Source: Nocardia sp. NRRL S-836
GTDB lineage: Bacteria; Actinomycetota; Actinomycetes; Mycobacteriales; Pseudonocardiaceae
Length of the DNA stretch: 64,000 nt
Assembly (NCBI RefSeq): GCF_001279525.1
Contig: NZ_LGDY01000047.1
Location: forward strand, 97,860-161,859
Reading direction: 5' to 3'
Position numbers and translations under genes: made by a program. Under the pieces are notes generated by a model that saw only the letters and a program-made list of their open reading frames with translations, was not told the origin of the DNA and did not search any database. Positions within the stretch are counted from its first letter, which is position 1, and each line of letters opens with the position of its first letter. Shown piece by piece: positions 17,503 through 26,758 of the stretch.

Positions 17503-17712
17503 GGTCGTCTCCTGCGTTGTCGACTGTCCTGTCCGACCGAGGTCGCCGGAAGACGACGCCGCTGACCTGCGCTCACCAACTACGCCCGGACAGTTCGGCA
17601 TCGAGTCGCCTGAGCCCAGTTGGCGGATTCCGTGGGCAAAGCCGCTGATCAGAGCGATATGTGGGTGAAGTATGGGGTGAGCCTTTGTCGCTGGACGGCA
17701 AGGTGTGTCCCC

Positions 17713-18054
17713 ATGACGAACCTGGTGCTTAGGGCCGAGTTGATGCGTGGAGAGTTGGACGCGGAGTACCTCGCGGAGAAGGCGGCCGAGCAGCCCGGCC
17801 TGCCGCCGGAGGAGCTGACACCAGCGCTGTGGACGGTGGTCTGGGGATGGAACGGGAACATGCAGGACATCGAATTCGCCAAGGATTACCAGCTGCCGGC
17901 CGCGATCGGACGGGTGGTAGCGGAAGCGACGTTACGGCGGCGGTCGTTGTCCTGGACGCTGAGCGGTACCCCACCGGAGGGCGGCACCGTGGCCGACGCC
18001 GTAGACGCCTTGGGCGTCACGTTGCGCAAGCAGTGGCCAAGCGAGTGGCGGTGA
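17713..18054 (+). CDS. Hypothetical acidic protein, 113 aa
   Basis: The protein starts MTNLVLRAELMRGELDAEYL. It is acidic and soluble (PGLPPEELTPALWTVVWGWN, DIEFAKDYQLPAAIGRVVAE) and ends LRKQWPSEWR. The ATG at 17713 has AAGG about 10 nt upstream. It converges on the pentapeptide gene at 18313. No motif recognised. Confidence 0.55.
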   Translation: MTNLVLRAELMRGELDAEYLAEKAAEQPGLPPEELTPALWTVVWGWNGNMQDIEFAKDYQLPAAIGRVVAEATLRRRSLSWTLSGTPPEGGTVADAVDALGVTLRKQWPSEWR

Positions 18055-18312
18055 GGCCATTGGGCCGATCCTCACCAGGCAGCCCCTCGGCCCCGACAAG
18101 TACTTCCGCACACCGACAACTAGGTCCGGACGCCGACACGTTCGCCCGGACAGGACAGTAGATGTCTGTTCCATGAGCGTCCACGAACTAGTCCGGCAAT
18201 CGATAGTTCGTCTGAGTAGAACAGCTTCGTCTCATTCGGCTTAGGTCGGCGGTCTAGAAGCCGCTGATCTGCGGCGTGTAGACCTGGATGTGCAGCGGAC
18301 AGCCATGCAGAC

Positions 18313-19839
18313 CTAAGCGGAGGGGTCGGGGTTGTCGGACGGGTCTTGTTGTGGGGTGTCGCTACTGGGACGTAGGTAGGGCTTGACTTCCTCTGGGACC
18401 GTGTGGCTGAACTGCGCCTCGTCGAACCGGGCGTCGCCGGCGAACTGAGCCCTGTCGAACCAGACGAAGCTGGAGAAGAACCGCGCGTTGCTGAACCTGG
18501 CGACGCTGGCGAACTGCGCCTCATTGAATCGGGCGGCGTCGAACTGCGCCTTGTCGAACCCGGCGGCGCCGTCGAACCGGGCCTCGTTGAACTCGGCGAT
18601 GCCGAAGAACCGCGCTTTGTCGAACTCGGCGACGCTGGCGAACTGCGCCTTATCGAACCAGGCACCGGCGAACCGAGCCTCGATGAACCCGGCGTCGCCG
18701 TCGAACCGGGCCTCGGAGAACCCGGCGACGCTGGCGAACTGAGCCGTGTCGAACCTGACGATGCTGGAGAACCGCGCTTCGCCGAACTCGGCGACGCTGG
18801 CGAATTGAGCCCTGTCGAACCTGGCGATGCCGGCGAACTGCGCCTTGTTGAACACGGTGTCGTCGGCGAACTGCGCCTCATTGAACCAGGCGGCGTCGAA
18901 CTGAGCCTGGTCGAACCTGGCGGCGCCGTCGAATCGCGTGTTGTAGAACTCGGCGTCGCCGGCAAACCGGACCCCATAGAACCCGGCATGGCCGTCGAAC
19001 TGCGCCTTATCGAACCCGGCGCGGCCGTCGAACTGCGCCTCATCGAACCCGGCGTCGCCGACGAACTGAGCCCTGTCGAACCCGGCGTCGCCGGTGAACT
19101 TCGCTCGCTTGAACTGTGCGGTGCGGACGGTGGTGTAAGCGAAGTCGAGGTCGATGAGGGTGGCGTCGGTGAGATCGAGGTCGATATCGGGCCAGAAGGT
19201 CTGGCGGGGACGTGGGAACCACCGATACCAGGTGCGGGTGCGGGTGCGGGGTTGAAGGTGGTCGCGCAGGATGCGTTGTGCAGTGAGGCGTACCTCCCGT
19301 TCCTGACGGGTGTCGTCGTGACTAACGGCTGAGGGAGGCTTGGCGGTCGGGCGGGCGACGAGCCCGGCGCGACCAGGACGGCTCGGAGCACGCAGTCCGC
19401 CGAGTCTGGGTGTGCCTGTTCTGCTCGGCAGGGTAAAGGGACCCCGCAAGTACGCGCAGATGACGTCAACGATGGTCTGGCGGTGGCCGGGGTTGTCCTG
19501 GGCGACCCGTTCCAGGGCGTAGAGCCCGCCGTGACGCACGGCGGGTTTGTCTGACCCGAGCTGATCAACGGCTTTGACATACAGCTCGGTCAAGCGTCGC
19601 TCGGTGGCGTCGTGCTCGGTGGCCTGCTGGCGACGTAGGGCCAGCGCCAGGGTGATCAGGGCGCCGATCCCGGCGGCGACGGCCAGCCCGGTGCGCACGG
19701 TATCGAGCCGGTCGGGCGGGGTGCTGGGGGCCAGCTTGGTGAACAGCACCACGATCGCAGCCGCCGCACTGGCCAACACCGGCAGCACGATCACCAGCAC
19801 TGGTCGCCACCAACTCGCCCCGCCGCGTCTTCTGCTCAT
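18313..19839 (-). CDS. Pentapeptide-repeat membrane protein (paralog 2), 508 aa
   Basis: It begins MSRRRGGASWWRPVLVIVLP, with membrane segments at about residues 13-34 and 48-67. The shared helical block follows (RRLTELYVKAVDQLGSDKPA, LYALERVAQDN). The linker contains FWPDIDLDLTDATLIDLDF. About 230 residues of repeats such as FDEAQFDGRAGFDKAQF run to near the C-terminus, which ends in a Pro/Ser/Asp tail. Phe recurs every 5 or 6 residues. Its repeat surface is more Gln/Glu/Asp-rich than those of paralogs 1 and 5. Translated from the opposite strand the repeats give spurious Val/Glu-rich frames. Function unknown; possibly a membrane-tethered scaffold or nucleic-acid mimic. Confidence 0.75.
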   Translation of the reverse strand: MSRRRGGASWWRPVLVIVLPVLASAAAAIVVLFTKLAPSTPPDRLDTVRTGLAVAAGIGALITLALALRRQQATEHDATERRLTELYVKAVDQLGSDKPAVRHGGLYALERVAQDNPGHRQTIVDVICAYLRGPFTLPSRTGTPRLGGLRAPSRPGRAGLVARPTAKPPSAVSHDDTRQEREVRLTAQRILRDHLQPRTRTRTWYRWFPRPRQTFWPDIDLDLTDATLIDLDFAYTTVRTAQFKRAKFTGDAGFDRAQFVGDAGFDEAQFDGRAGFDKAQFDGHAGFYGVRFAGDAEFYNTRFDGAARFDQAQFDAAWFNEAQFADDTVFNKAQFAGIARFDRAQFASVAEFGEARFSSIVRFDTAQFASVAGFSEARFDGDAGFIEARFAGAWFDKAQFASVAEFDKARFFGIAEFNEARFDGAAGFDKAQFDAARFNEAQFASVARFSNARFFSSFVWFDRAQFAGDARFDEAQFSHTVPEEVKPYLRPSSDTPQQDPSDNPDPSA

Positions 19840-20442
19840 CAGACGATCATCGCGCGCGGCACCCCCGAGTAGTAGTGAACCGCGGACATCGCCCAGTCAC
19901 CGCAGTGGGTCGTCGCGGACAGGTGGGTCGACGTGGACGTGACCGTGGAGATCGACGACGCGTTCTTCCGCCTCGACCTGACGGCGATCGCGGCGAAACA
20001 CCAACGCTGAGTCACGTACCCGTTCAGGAGCATCCGAGAAGGACCTGACGCCGGTGCCGTGCGCGGCGTGGTGTCGATGGACATGCCGCGCACGTGGGGT
20101 TTGCCCTAGGCCCGTCTCGGCGATGCCGCCCGTTGGCCAGTCGGTGCGGCTCAGGCTTCGCCGCGGCCGCAGTCGCCGAAGAACAAGCATTCCAACACCG
20201 AAACCCGGGACTGATCCCGTGTTCATCTGAACACAGGAAGTCATGGCCGGGAGGCTAGCAGTAACAGCGAGCGATCACACAACACGGGATACGTCACGTG
20301 CTCCGCGTGCAGCACGACCGCGATCGCAGCCTGAGCGTCGACCGACGCAGTCCGCGAGAAACCACCTCCGGGCACCACGTGACGCCTTTCCGTGCAACGG
20401 GTGCCCCAGCTCGCCACCGCGGTTCGCGGGCCACTCCAGGCT
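19840..20442. other. Gap with a short coding relic
   Basis: There is no intact gene. A plus-frame stretch at about 19915-20010 reads WVDVDVTVEIDDAFFRLDLT and AIAAKHQR before a TGA, so it is probably a protein tail. The rest shows no coding bias. Confidence 0.35.
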
Positions 20443-20982
20443 CTACCCACTCACTCTGTCGGCGCCCTCGGGTGGCGTGTCGCGCGACCACCATGTAGTC
20501 CCGCTCTGCTGGACGAAGCCCTCCGCGCGAAACCTTCGTTCCCTCCGGGCCAAGCCGGTTTCCTCCTGGTCGACACTGAGGACGACCGAGCGTGCCCCGC
20601 GCTGCCGGGCGTACTCGTAGAACGCGTCCATGAGCTTCGAGGCGATGGTGTGCGTGTCCGCGTGCGGACAGTTCGGCAGGTCCTCCTTACGCAGCTTCGC
20701 GATCCCCTCCAACAGGGCGCAGCGCGTACTAGGCAAGCCGTAGTGGGCGCCATCCGACCGGATGCTGGCCGCGAGGAAGCCGACCGGTTCGCCATGGCAC
20801 TCGGCCACCCACCGCGCGGTGGAGTACGGGCCGACCTTGAAACCTCCCCACCGTACGAACTTGATCGACAAGGCGGGCGGTTCATCGAAGCGCTCCAGGA
20901 GGGCAGGTACCACGTCAGCTTCCTGGCGAGACTTCGGGCTGTAAGGAGTGATGATCACTTCGTGATCGGCTTCATCGGGCAT
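20443..20982 (-). CDS. GNAT-like acetyltransferase, 179 aa
   Basis: GNAT proteins transfer acetyl groups from acetyl-CoA. The order of elements fits the fold: a central strand ARWVAECHGEPVGFLAAS, a helix MDAFYEYARQRGARSVVLSV after the acetyl-CoA loop region, and a closing strand RFRAEGFVQQSGTTWWSR. The canonical Q/RxxGxG/A loop is replaced by the DTHTIASKLM region, so catalysis is uncertain. No neighbour gives a substrate clue. The start ATG at 20982 has no strong ribosome-binding site. Confidence 0.6.
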   Translation of the reverse strand: MPDEADHEVIITPYSPKSRQEADVVPALLERFDEPPALSIKFVRWGGFKVGPYSTARWVAECHGEPVGFLAASIRSDGAHYGLPSTRCALLEGIAKLRKEDLPNCPHADTHTIASKLMDAFYEYARQRGARSVVLSVDQEETGLARRERRFRAEGFVQQSGTTWWSRDTPPEGADRVSG

Positions 20983-21389
20983 GAGCGGAATCTGCCACCT
21001 CGTGGGTGAGCCGGGCGGGGGTGGCCGCGATTTCGCCTTGGTGACGTGTTGAGTTGCGTCGCGGTCCGTGGAGATCTACCCTGAGCCCACGCATCAGGTC
21101 CGATGCCGTAATCCTTCTCGCTCTCCCAATGGCCGTTTCCTCAGGTCGGGAGATGTCCGCAATGCCTAGCTGAGCCTGTACGGGCAGTTAGGTGCGGCGC
21201 CGGGTCAGGTAAGCGGAACGGGAACCCGATCCGGTCGTGCCACAAGGCTTGTGGAGTGCTGGAATCGGATGACTGATTCACCCTCTCGCGGGTGGTCGGG
21301 CCGTCGCGCCCCCGCCCTGGCCAGTCGGCCTGGGTACCACCGAGGCATGACCTGTGACACGCCGGTCGGCCGCAGTGCGAGAGACGACG
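20983..21389. other. Upstream region of the 21390 operon
   Basis: No coding frame is convincing. This 400-bp stretch should hold the promoter of the coupled genes at 21390 and 23567, but I could not identify -35/-10 elements confidently. Confidence 0.4.
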
Positions 21390-23570
21390 ATGACGAATAC
21401 GAATACCCTTTCACCGTCCTTTGAGGACGGAATCGAGGACGGCCAGTCCTCCCGCAATCCCTATCCCGGCGCCGACAGGCGTGGATGGCCTGAGCGGCTC
21501 GCGGAGGCGTTGTCCGTGAGTACGGGCATGCCGCTGGAGGTCAGCCGCGGGGTCGCGGCGTTCGTGGTGCACCCGAAGTCGCTGCTGATCAAGAAGGGTG
21601 AGGGCTACGAGCTGAAGCCCACCGCGCTGAGCACCAGCTTCGACGGAGAGCTGGTGTTGACGGCGAATGTGCACGGCTTCGCCGGTAACGCCGGCGAGTA
21701 CAACGAACGGATCCGCAGCCACTACACCAGTCCGCTGCGTCGCGACGCCTCGGAGGTGCCGACGCTGCCGCCGTTGATCACCGGCACGACCGCGGCGGGG
21801 CTCCCCGCTCCGTTCATCACGACCGCCGAGCCAGTCCCGTACGAGACGACCGCGTCGCTGCTCACGACGATGAACGCCGCTTTGAACGAGGTCAACGGGG
21901 ACCGTAAGTACGAACTGGTCGACGACATGATGTTGGTCGGGCAGCAGCAGGCCACTACGCACGTGGCGTTGCTCCGGCGGATCTGGGAGCCAGCCGAGGA
22001 CGGCACTCGACGGGAGCGAGTGGTCGTGGACCTCACCGCGACCAAGGGCGCCAACCGCAGCATCGCCCGGCAGACGCTGTTCGGCCTCAAGCCGTTCGAC
22101 GTCGTCTTCGGTGTCCGGCCGCAGCGGGCGCTGTGGATCGCGGCGGGCAGGCCGATGGGGCAGGAGCCTCCGCCGGAGACGCCGATCCCGCAGCCCGAAC
22201 GCTGGGTCCCTGCCCTGGCCGAGCTGCTGCGCAAGGCCTACGAAGACCCCACGCACTACGGCCACCACGCCGCGCGGAACGCGACCCTCGTCGCCGTCGT
22301 GCCGATGCAGATCGTGGTCGGGCTGGTGGGCAAGGGAAAGCTCGAGGACTTCCACTCCAGCGTCTTCGACTCCAACCGCGGTGATCACCGCCGCCCGCCA
22401 CTGGAGTACCGGCTGATCGACCGGGCCGCCGCTGACTTTCGTGCGCTGCTGCGTGCCTACAAGACGGACGAGTTGCTCGACGAGGCGAAGCGCGCGTGGC
22501 TTGCCGGCGAGGGACCCGATCCCGACGCCCGCCCACGAGAGTCTTTTGTGGACGCACGGGACCGTCGTGACCACGAGCTGTTCGGCATCGTGTTCCCGCC
22601 GCCGGACAGCGATCAGGCTCGACTCGCACGGCGCGTGCTGAGCGAGCCCTCCCGCACCCAGACTCAGAGCAAGCACGTAAATAACCGGCTGCGGATGTTC
22701 GCCGCCGCGGTGACCGACGGGTACACCACACGCTGGAACCCGCGCGTGCTCGACGGTGCGCTCCCCGCCAACGCGATCCGGACCACGAACCAGGTCATTA
22801 TGCCGACCTGGAAGGACGTGCGCTCGGCGGCCGCAGACAACGACTTCGGTCCGCTCGGCGAGTTCCTGCGCGTCCACGGAATCAACTGGCTCGCCGACGC
22901 AGGGCTCGTCGAAGCCGACCGCGGATCCATCGGGGCGCAGGCCGCGGGTGGCGACGATGACCCCGATGCTGACTCCGGCCTTGAGCGGCAGGTGCGGCGG
23001 ACCATGTCGAACTACCGCCTCGCGCTGATGCAGAAGCCACGGATGGCCTTCGGGTTGCTCAGCGAACTCGCGCACGCGGCCGAGCTCAACCTCCCCGCGC
23101 GCGAGGTCGACGAGCACGGCAATCCGGTCGAGGGCACCGCCGCCACTCGACACTGGCTCAACACCACGTTCCCCAAGAACACCGGCCGCAAGCCCAGGGC
23201 GTCCGGTTCGGGCATGTCGGATCCGACCCCGCCCGCTCCGCCACCGGCTCAGCCGGTCGACCCGGCCACCGAGCACACGCAGGCGCAGGCCCGTTTCGTC
23301 GAGGCCGTGACCGACGACCTCGTCGACGTCATGGCCGAGATCTTCCGACTGGGCGAGAACCTGACACGTGCCGGCGACAAGGCGGGCGTCCCTCCGCTGG
23401 CCGGCAGCGCCGACGCGACCACCGAGGCGTTGAGCAAGGCGCTGGTGGCTGTCCGTGCCGACATCATGAGCGTCATGGCGCTGCTGACGCCGATGACGTA
23501 CGGCGGCGCCACCGCATCGGACTTCCAGTCCTCGCAGTCCGCGAAGTACGCCGAGGAGGCAGCCGAATGA
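21390..23570 (+). CDS. Unknown protein, 726 aa, first gene of a coupled pair
   Basis: The ATG at 21390 (MTNTNTLSPSFEDGIEDGQS) is preferred over the upstream GTG in frame. The protein is soluble. It has an N-terminal alpha/beta region (VVHPKSLLIKKGEGYELKPT), a central segment VVVDLTATKGANRSIARQTL, a helical middle (RLMF-type helices with NNRLRMFAAAVTDGYTTRWNP), a Pro-rich linker near residue 615 and a helical C-terminus (DDLVDVMAEIFRLGENL). The GANRSIARQ element has a ParB/sulfiredoxin-like feel, but I would not call it. Its stop overlaps the start of the GIY-YIG gene (ATGA), so the two products are made together. Confidence 0.7.
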   Translation: MTNTNTLSPSFEDGIEDGQSSRNPYPGADRRGWPERLAEALSVSTGMPLEVSRGVAAFVVHPKSLLIKKGEGYELKPTALSTSFDGELVLTANVHGFAGNAGEYNERIRSHYTSPLRRDASEVPTLPPLITGTTAAGLPAPFITTAEPVPYETTASLLTTMNAALNEVNGDRKYELVDDMMLVGQQQATTHVALLRRIWEPAEDGTRRERVVVDLTATKGANRSIARQTLFGLKPFDVVFGVRPQRALWIAAGRPMGQEPPPETPIPQPERWVPALAELLRKAYEDPTHYGHHAARNATLVAVVPMQIVVGLVGKGKLEDFHSSVFDSNRGDHRRPPLEYRLIDRAAADFRALLRAYKTDELLDEAKRAWLAGEGPDPDARPRESFVDARDRRDHELFGIVFPPPDSDQARLARRVLSEPSRTQTQSKHVNNRLRMFAAAVTDGYTTRWNPRVLDGALPANAIRTTNQVIMPTWKDVRSAAADNDFGPLGEFLRVHGINWLADAGLVEADRGSIGAQAAGGDDDPDADSGLERQVRRTMSNYRLALMQKPRMAFGLLSELAHAAELNLPAREVDEHGNPVEGTAATRHWLNTTFPKNTGRKPRASGSGMSDPTPPAPPPAQPVDPATEHTQAQARFVEAVTDDLVDVMAEIFRLGENLTRAGDKAGVPPLAGSADATTEALSKALVAVRADIMSVMALLTPMTYGGATASDFQSSQSAKYAEEAAE

Positions 23571-24019
23571 GGTCGGAGCCGGGCCTCATCGCGGGGCCGG
23601 TCCTGCTCGGCCGCGCGGTGGCGAAGCTGCCCATAGTGGCGGGGCCCTGGCTGACGCGCGCCCAGCTCACGCCGATGCCGTTCGCCGACTACCCGCTGCT
23701 GGCCAGAGGGGGCATCGTGTGCGCGATCTACCTCATCACCGATCCTCAGGGTCGAGTGCGGTGGCTGGGACAGTCGAACCGGGCCGACGACCTCGCCGGC
23801 CGGATGCGCCAGCACGACGCCAACCCTGCCCGGCAGAAGGTGTTCGCGCAGTTGCGGTTCCTGCACCTGCATGATTTCACGCCCACGAAAGCACTCGACG
23901 TGATCGAGGGCAAGTGCGCGGACGTCCTCAGGCTTCGCGGCACGATGGGCGCGCGGCGATGGCCGTCATCGGCTGATTGGCCACACTCACTCGCCGCGTC
24001 CGGCCCGGTCAGCGCGTAG
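23567..24019 (+). CDS. GIY-YIG-like nuclease domain protein, 150 aa
   Basis: GIY-YIG domains cut DNA using a Tyr, an Arg and a metal-binding Glu. Here AIYLITD (53-59) takes the place of GIY, RWLGQSNRADDLAGRMRQH (65-83) covers the YIG-to-Arg helix with WLG for YIG, and E114 in VIEGK is the probable catalytic Glu. So the fold is likely, but the second Tyr is Trp/Leu. The ATG overlaps the TGA of the 21390 gene. A hairpin terminator follows at 24067, which separates this pair from the helicase gene. A defensive or DNA-processing role is inferred from context. Confidence 0.65.
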   Translation: MRSEPGLIAGPVLLGRAVAKLPIVAGPWLTRAQLTPMPFADYPLLARGGIVCAIYLITDPQGRVRWLGQSNRADDLAGRMRQHDANPARQKVFAQLRFLHLHDFTPTKALDVIEGKCADVLRLRGTMGARRWPSSADWPHSLAASGPVSA

Positions 24020-24066
24020 ATCGGTCCAGCACGCGCGGCGGCCGGATTCGCTTCACTGCACGAACT

Positions 24067-24100
24067 GCACGGCGGGAAGGCAAATGCCTTTCCGCCGTGC
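24067..24100 (+). terminator. Intrinsic terminator after the GIY-YIG gene
   Basis: The arms GCACGGCGGGAAGGCA and TGCCTTTCCGCCGTGC pair over 16 positions with one wobble and a 2-nt AA loop, 47 nt past the stop codon. The helicase gene that follows therefore needs its own promoter or read-through. Confidence 0.8.
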
Positions 24101-24235
24101 ACTTCAGCTTGCTCTTGGCCGCGTCAGTGGGTGTCGGAAGTCGGCACTGAAGTGCAGACGGCGCAGCTGTCATCTAGGACGCACGTCCTTACCGAATCTA
24201 CCGTTCGTTCCGACAAACGAAAGGGCGCTCACGCA

Positions 24236-26758
24236 ATGCTGAACTGGGACCATATCGGCGGATCGACGCCTCCACCACTGGTGCCGCCGCGTGACATTTT
24301 CGCCGCGCTGCCTGCGAAGCCGTGGCCGTACCTGCGGGCCGAGCAGGGCGAGGCTCTGGAGCGCTGGTTCGCCCGCCGCCACGATCGCGACGTGGTGATC
24401 AAGCAGAACACCGGTGGCGGGAAGACGGTCGAGGGCCTGCTGATCGCGCAGAGCACCCTCAACGAGGGCATCGGCAAAGCGGTCTACCTCGCACCCGACA
24501 CCTACCTCGCCGCACGGGTACGTGAGGAAGCAGCCCGGCTGGGGTTGCCGACCGCGGAGCAGCACGACGACCCCCGCTTCCTGGCCGAGCACGCCATCCT
24601 CGTCACGACGTTCCAAAAGCTGATTAACGGCCAGTCACTGTTCGGCGTCGTCGGCGGCCGTCACCTTCCTATCGACCTCGGCGTCGTGGTGGTCGACGAC
24701 GCACACGCGGCGCTGGCCCGCACCGAGGAGCAGTTCCGCCTCACGATCCCCGTCGTGCACGACGCGTACCGGCAGCTGTTCGACCTGTTCGTCGACGACC
24801 TGCGGAGCCAGAACCTCAAGGCACTCCTGGACATCACCGACGGCGACACGACCGCCGTCGTGCGGGTGCCGTTCTGGGCGTGGGCGGACAAACAGACCGA
24901 GGTGTGGCGAATCCTGCACCCGTACGGCAGCCGGCGCGACGACGCGTTCAAGTTCGCGTGGCCGCTGATCGGCGACTGCCTGCAGCTGTGCACCGTGACG
25001 TTCGGCAGCCGCGGCATCGAGATCGAGCCGCCGTGCCCGACGATCGAGAAGATCCCGTCGTTCTTCAACGCGCGCCGGCGCGTGTACCTGACCGCGACGC
25101 TGTCCGACGACAGCGTGCTGGTCACCAACCTCAAGGCGAACCCCGCGAACCTGCGCCAGGTCGTCACGCCGGGCAGCGCCGCCGACCTCGGCGACCGCCT
25201 AGTGCTCGCGCCGGTACAACTCAACCCGAACCTCGACGACGACGCGGTGCGGCAGCTGGCCAAACGGTTCGCCATGGGCGACCGCGACGGCGACGGCATC
25301 GCGGAGTCCAAGCCCGTCAACGTCGTCGTGCTCGTGCCCAGCTCGCACAAGGCCACGCTATGGCGGCCCCTGGCAGACCGCGTCCACTATGTCGACGACC
25401 TCGAGCGCGGCGTCGCCGAGCTCAAGGCCGGGCACGTCGGCTTGGTCGTGCTGGTCAACAAGTACGACGGCATCGACCTGCCCGGAGCGGCCTGCGAGCT
25501 GCTGGTCATGGACGGCATCCCGCGGCCGCTGTCGGCCGCCGAGCGACGCGAGGCCGCGGCGCTGACCGGCAGTCCCACCCGCCGCATCCGCGACGTGCAG
25601 CGCATTGAGCAGGGCATGGGCCGCGGCGTCCGCGACGTCAACGACCACTGCGCGGTGCTGCTGCTCGGCGCTGAGCTCGGCATGGCTGTACACGACCGCG
25701 CCTGGCTCGACTTGTTCTCCCCCGCTACCCGCGCCCAGCTCGACCTCAGCCGCACCGTCGCCCTGCAGTTGCAGGGCCATGGGCTTGAGGGCATCCGCGA
25801 GGCCGTGTCGATCTGCCTGGACCGCCACCCGCAGTGGGTGCAGCGCGCCAAGTTCGCCCTGGCTTCGGTGCGCTACAACGACATCGGCGTCGTTCGCCCG
25901 GAAGCGGTCGCCGCCCGCACTGCCTTTGATCTGGCCGTGACCGGGCAGACCAGCAAGGCCGCCGATGTGGTTCAGCAGGCGATCAACGCCACCACTGATC
26001 CCGCGTTGCGCGGCTGGCTGCGGGAGCTGAAAGCCGGCTACCTGCACTTCACCGACCCCGCCACGGCCCAGCAGCAGGTCAGTGCGGCGATCGGTGAGAA
26101 TCCCGGTGTGCTGCGCCCGGTGATCGGCGTTGACGTGCGCCGCACCCGGCCCGCCGCCGCGCAGGCCAGTGCCGCGGCGAGCTACCTGGGCGCCACATAC
26201 TCCGACAGCACCGCCCTGGTCCTCGGTGTGCGCGCGATGCTCGACGACATCGAATGGGACGAAGACCGTACCGACCAGGCCGAGGCCGCTTGGGAGAAGC
26301 TGGGCCTGCATCTGGGGTTCGCCAGCACCCGCCCGGAGCGGCTCTACGGCACCGGGCCGGACAACCTGTGGACGCTCAGCGCAACCAGCAACGCCGTCAT
26401 CGAACTCAAGACCGGCGTGAAGCCCACCTGCACGGGCATCGCGAAGAAGGACGCCGACCAGCTGCGCGGCGGCGTCCAGTGGAACGCCGACAAGTACATC
26501 GGCACGACCGCAGTGCCGATCCTCGTGCACCGCGTCGACCTCTACGACGCGCGGGCGGTCCCGGTGCCCGACATGTGTGTCATCACCCCGGCCAAGCTCA
26601 CCGAGCTCAAGACCTCGGTGACCACGTTCGCGACCGCGCTCGCGCAGGGCCCGGACCTCTGGCGAGAAGAGCAGGCCGTCGCGCAGCAGCTCCAGCACCA
26701 TCGGCTGACCGGCGAACGGTTCGCCGCCGCGTACTCACTGCCAGCACGCCGGCCGTAG
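24236..26758 (+). CDS. SF2 helicase with C-terminal PD-(D/E)xK nuclease, 840 aa
   Basis: ATP-dependent helicase motifs are clear: Walker A NTGGGKT (58-64), motif Ia LAPDTYLAARV, motif II DDAH (154-157), motif III TATLSDDS (286-293) and motif VI RIEQGMGRGVRD (457-468). A helical middle follows to about residue 700. The end carries a REase-like signature: PDN (708-710), then VIELKTG (721-727, the E-x-K), and QW at 748-749. This is a fused helicase-nuclease as found in several phage-defence systems. The ATG at 24236 has AAAGGG upstream. Its stop abuts a minus-strand duplicate of the 57.8-kb REase-like gene. No known system has this exact gene order to my knowledge. Confidence 0.75.
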   Translation: MLNWDHIGGSTPPPLVPPRDIFAALPAKPWPYLRAEQGEALERWFARRHDRDVVIKQNTGGGKTVEGLLIAQSTLNEGIGKAVYLAPDTYLAARVREEAARLGLPTAEQHDDPRFLAEHAILVTTFQKLINGQSLFGVVGGRHLPIDLGVVVVDDAHAALARTEEQFRLTIPVVHDAYRQLFDLFVDDLRSQNLKALLDITDGDTTAVVRVPFWAWADKQTEVWRILHPYGSRRDDAFKFAWPLIGDCLQLCTVTFGSRGIEIEPPCPTIEKIPSFFNARRRVYLTATLSDDSVLVTNLKANPANLRQVVTPGSAADLGDRLVLAPVQLNPNLDDDAVRQLAKRFAMGDRDGDGIAESKPVNVVVLVPSSHKATLWRPLADRVHYVDDLERGVAELKAGHVGLVVLVNKYDGIDLPGAACELLVMDGIPRPLSAAERREAAALTGSPTRRIRDVQRIEQGMGRGVRDVNDHCAVLLLGAELGMAVHDRAWLDLFSPATRAQLDLSRTVALQLQGHGLEGIREAVSICLDRHPQWVQRAKFALASVRYNDIGVVRPEAVAARTAFDLAVTGQTSKAADVVQQAINATTDPALRGWLRELKAGYLHFTDPATAQQQVSAAIGENPGVLRPVIGVDVRRTRPAAAQASAAASYLGATYSDSTALVLGVRAMLDDIEWDEDRTDQAEAAWEKLGLHLGFASTRPERLYGTGPDNLWTLSATSNAVIELKTGVKPTCTGIAKKDADQLRGGVQWNADKYIGTTAVPILVHRVDLYDARAVPVPDMCVITPAKLTELKTSVTTFATALAQGPDLWREEQAVAQQLQHHRLTGERFAAAYSLPARRP

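Noticed and set aside
18403..19332. Val/Glu/Pro-repeat protein on the plus strand
   Set aside because: Reverse complement of the repeats of paralog 2.
21411..23276. Long minus-strand open frame of 621 codons
   Set aside because: It is antisense to the 726-aa gene, Arg/Gly/His-rich, and only open because of third-position GC bias.
25358..26701. Minus-strand open frame of 447 codons
   Set aside because: It mirrors the helicase-nuclease gene and has no family-like motifs.
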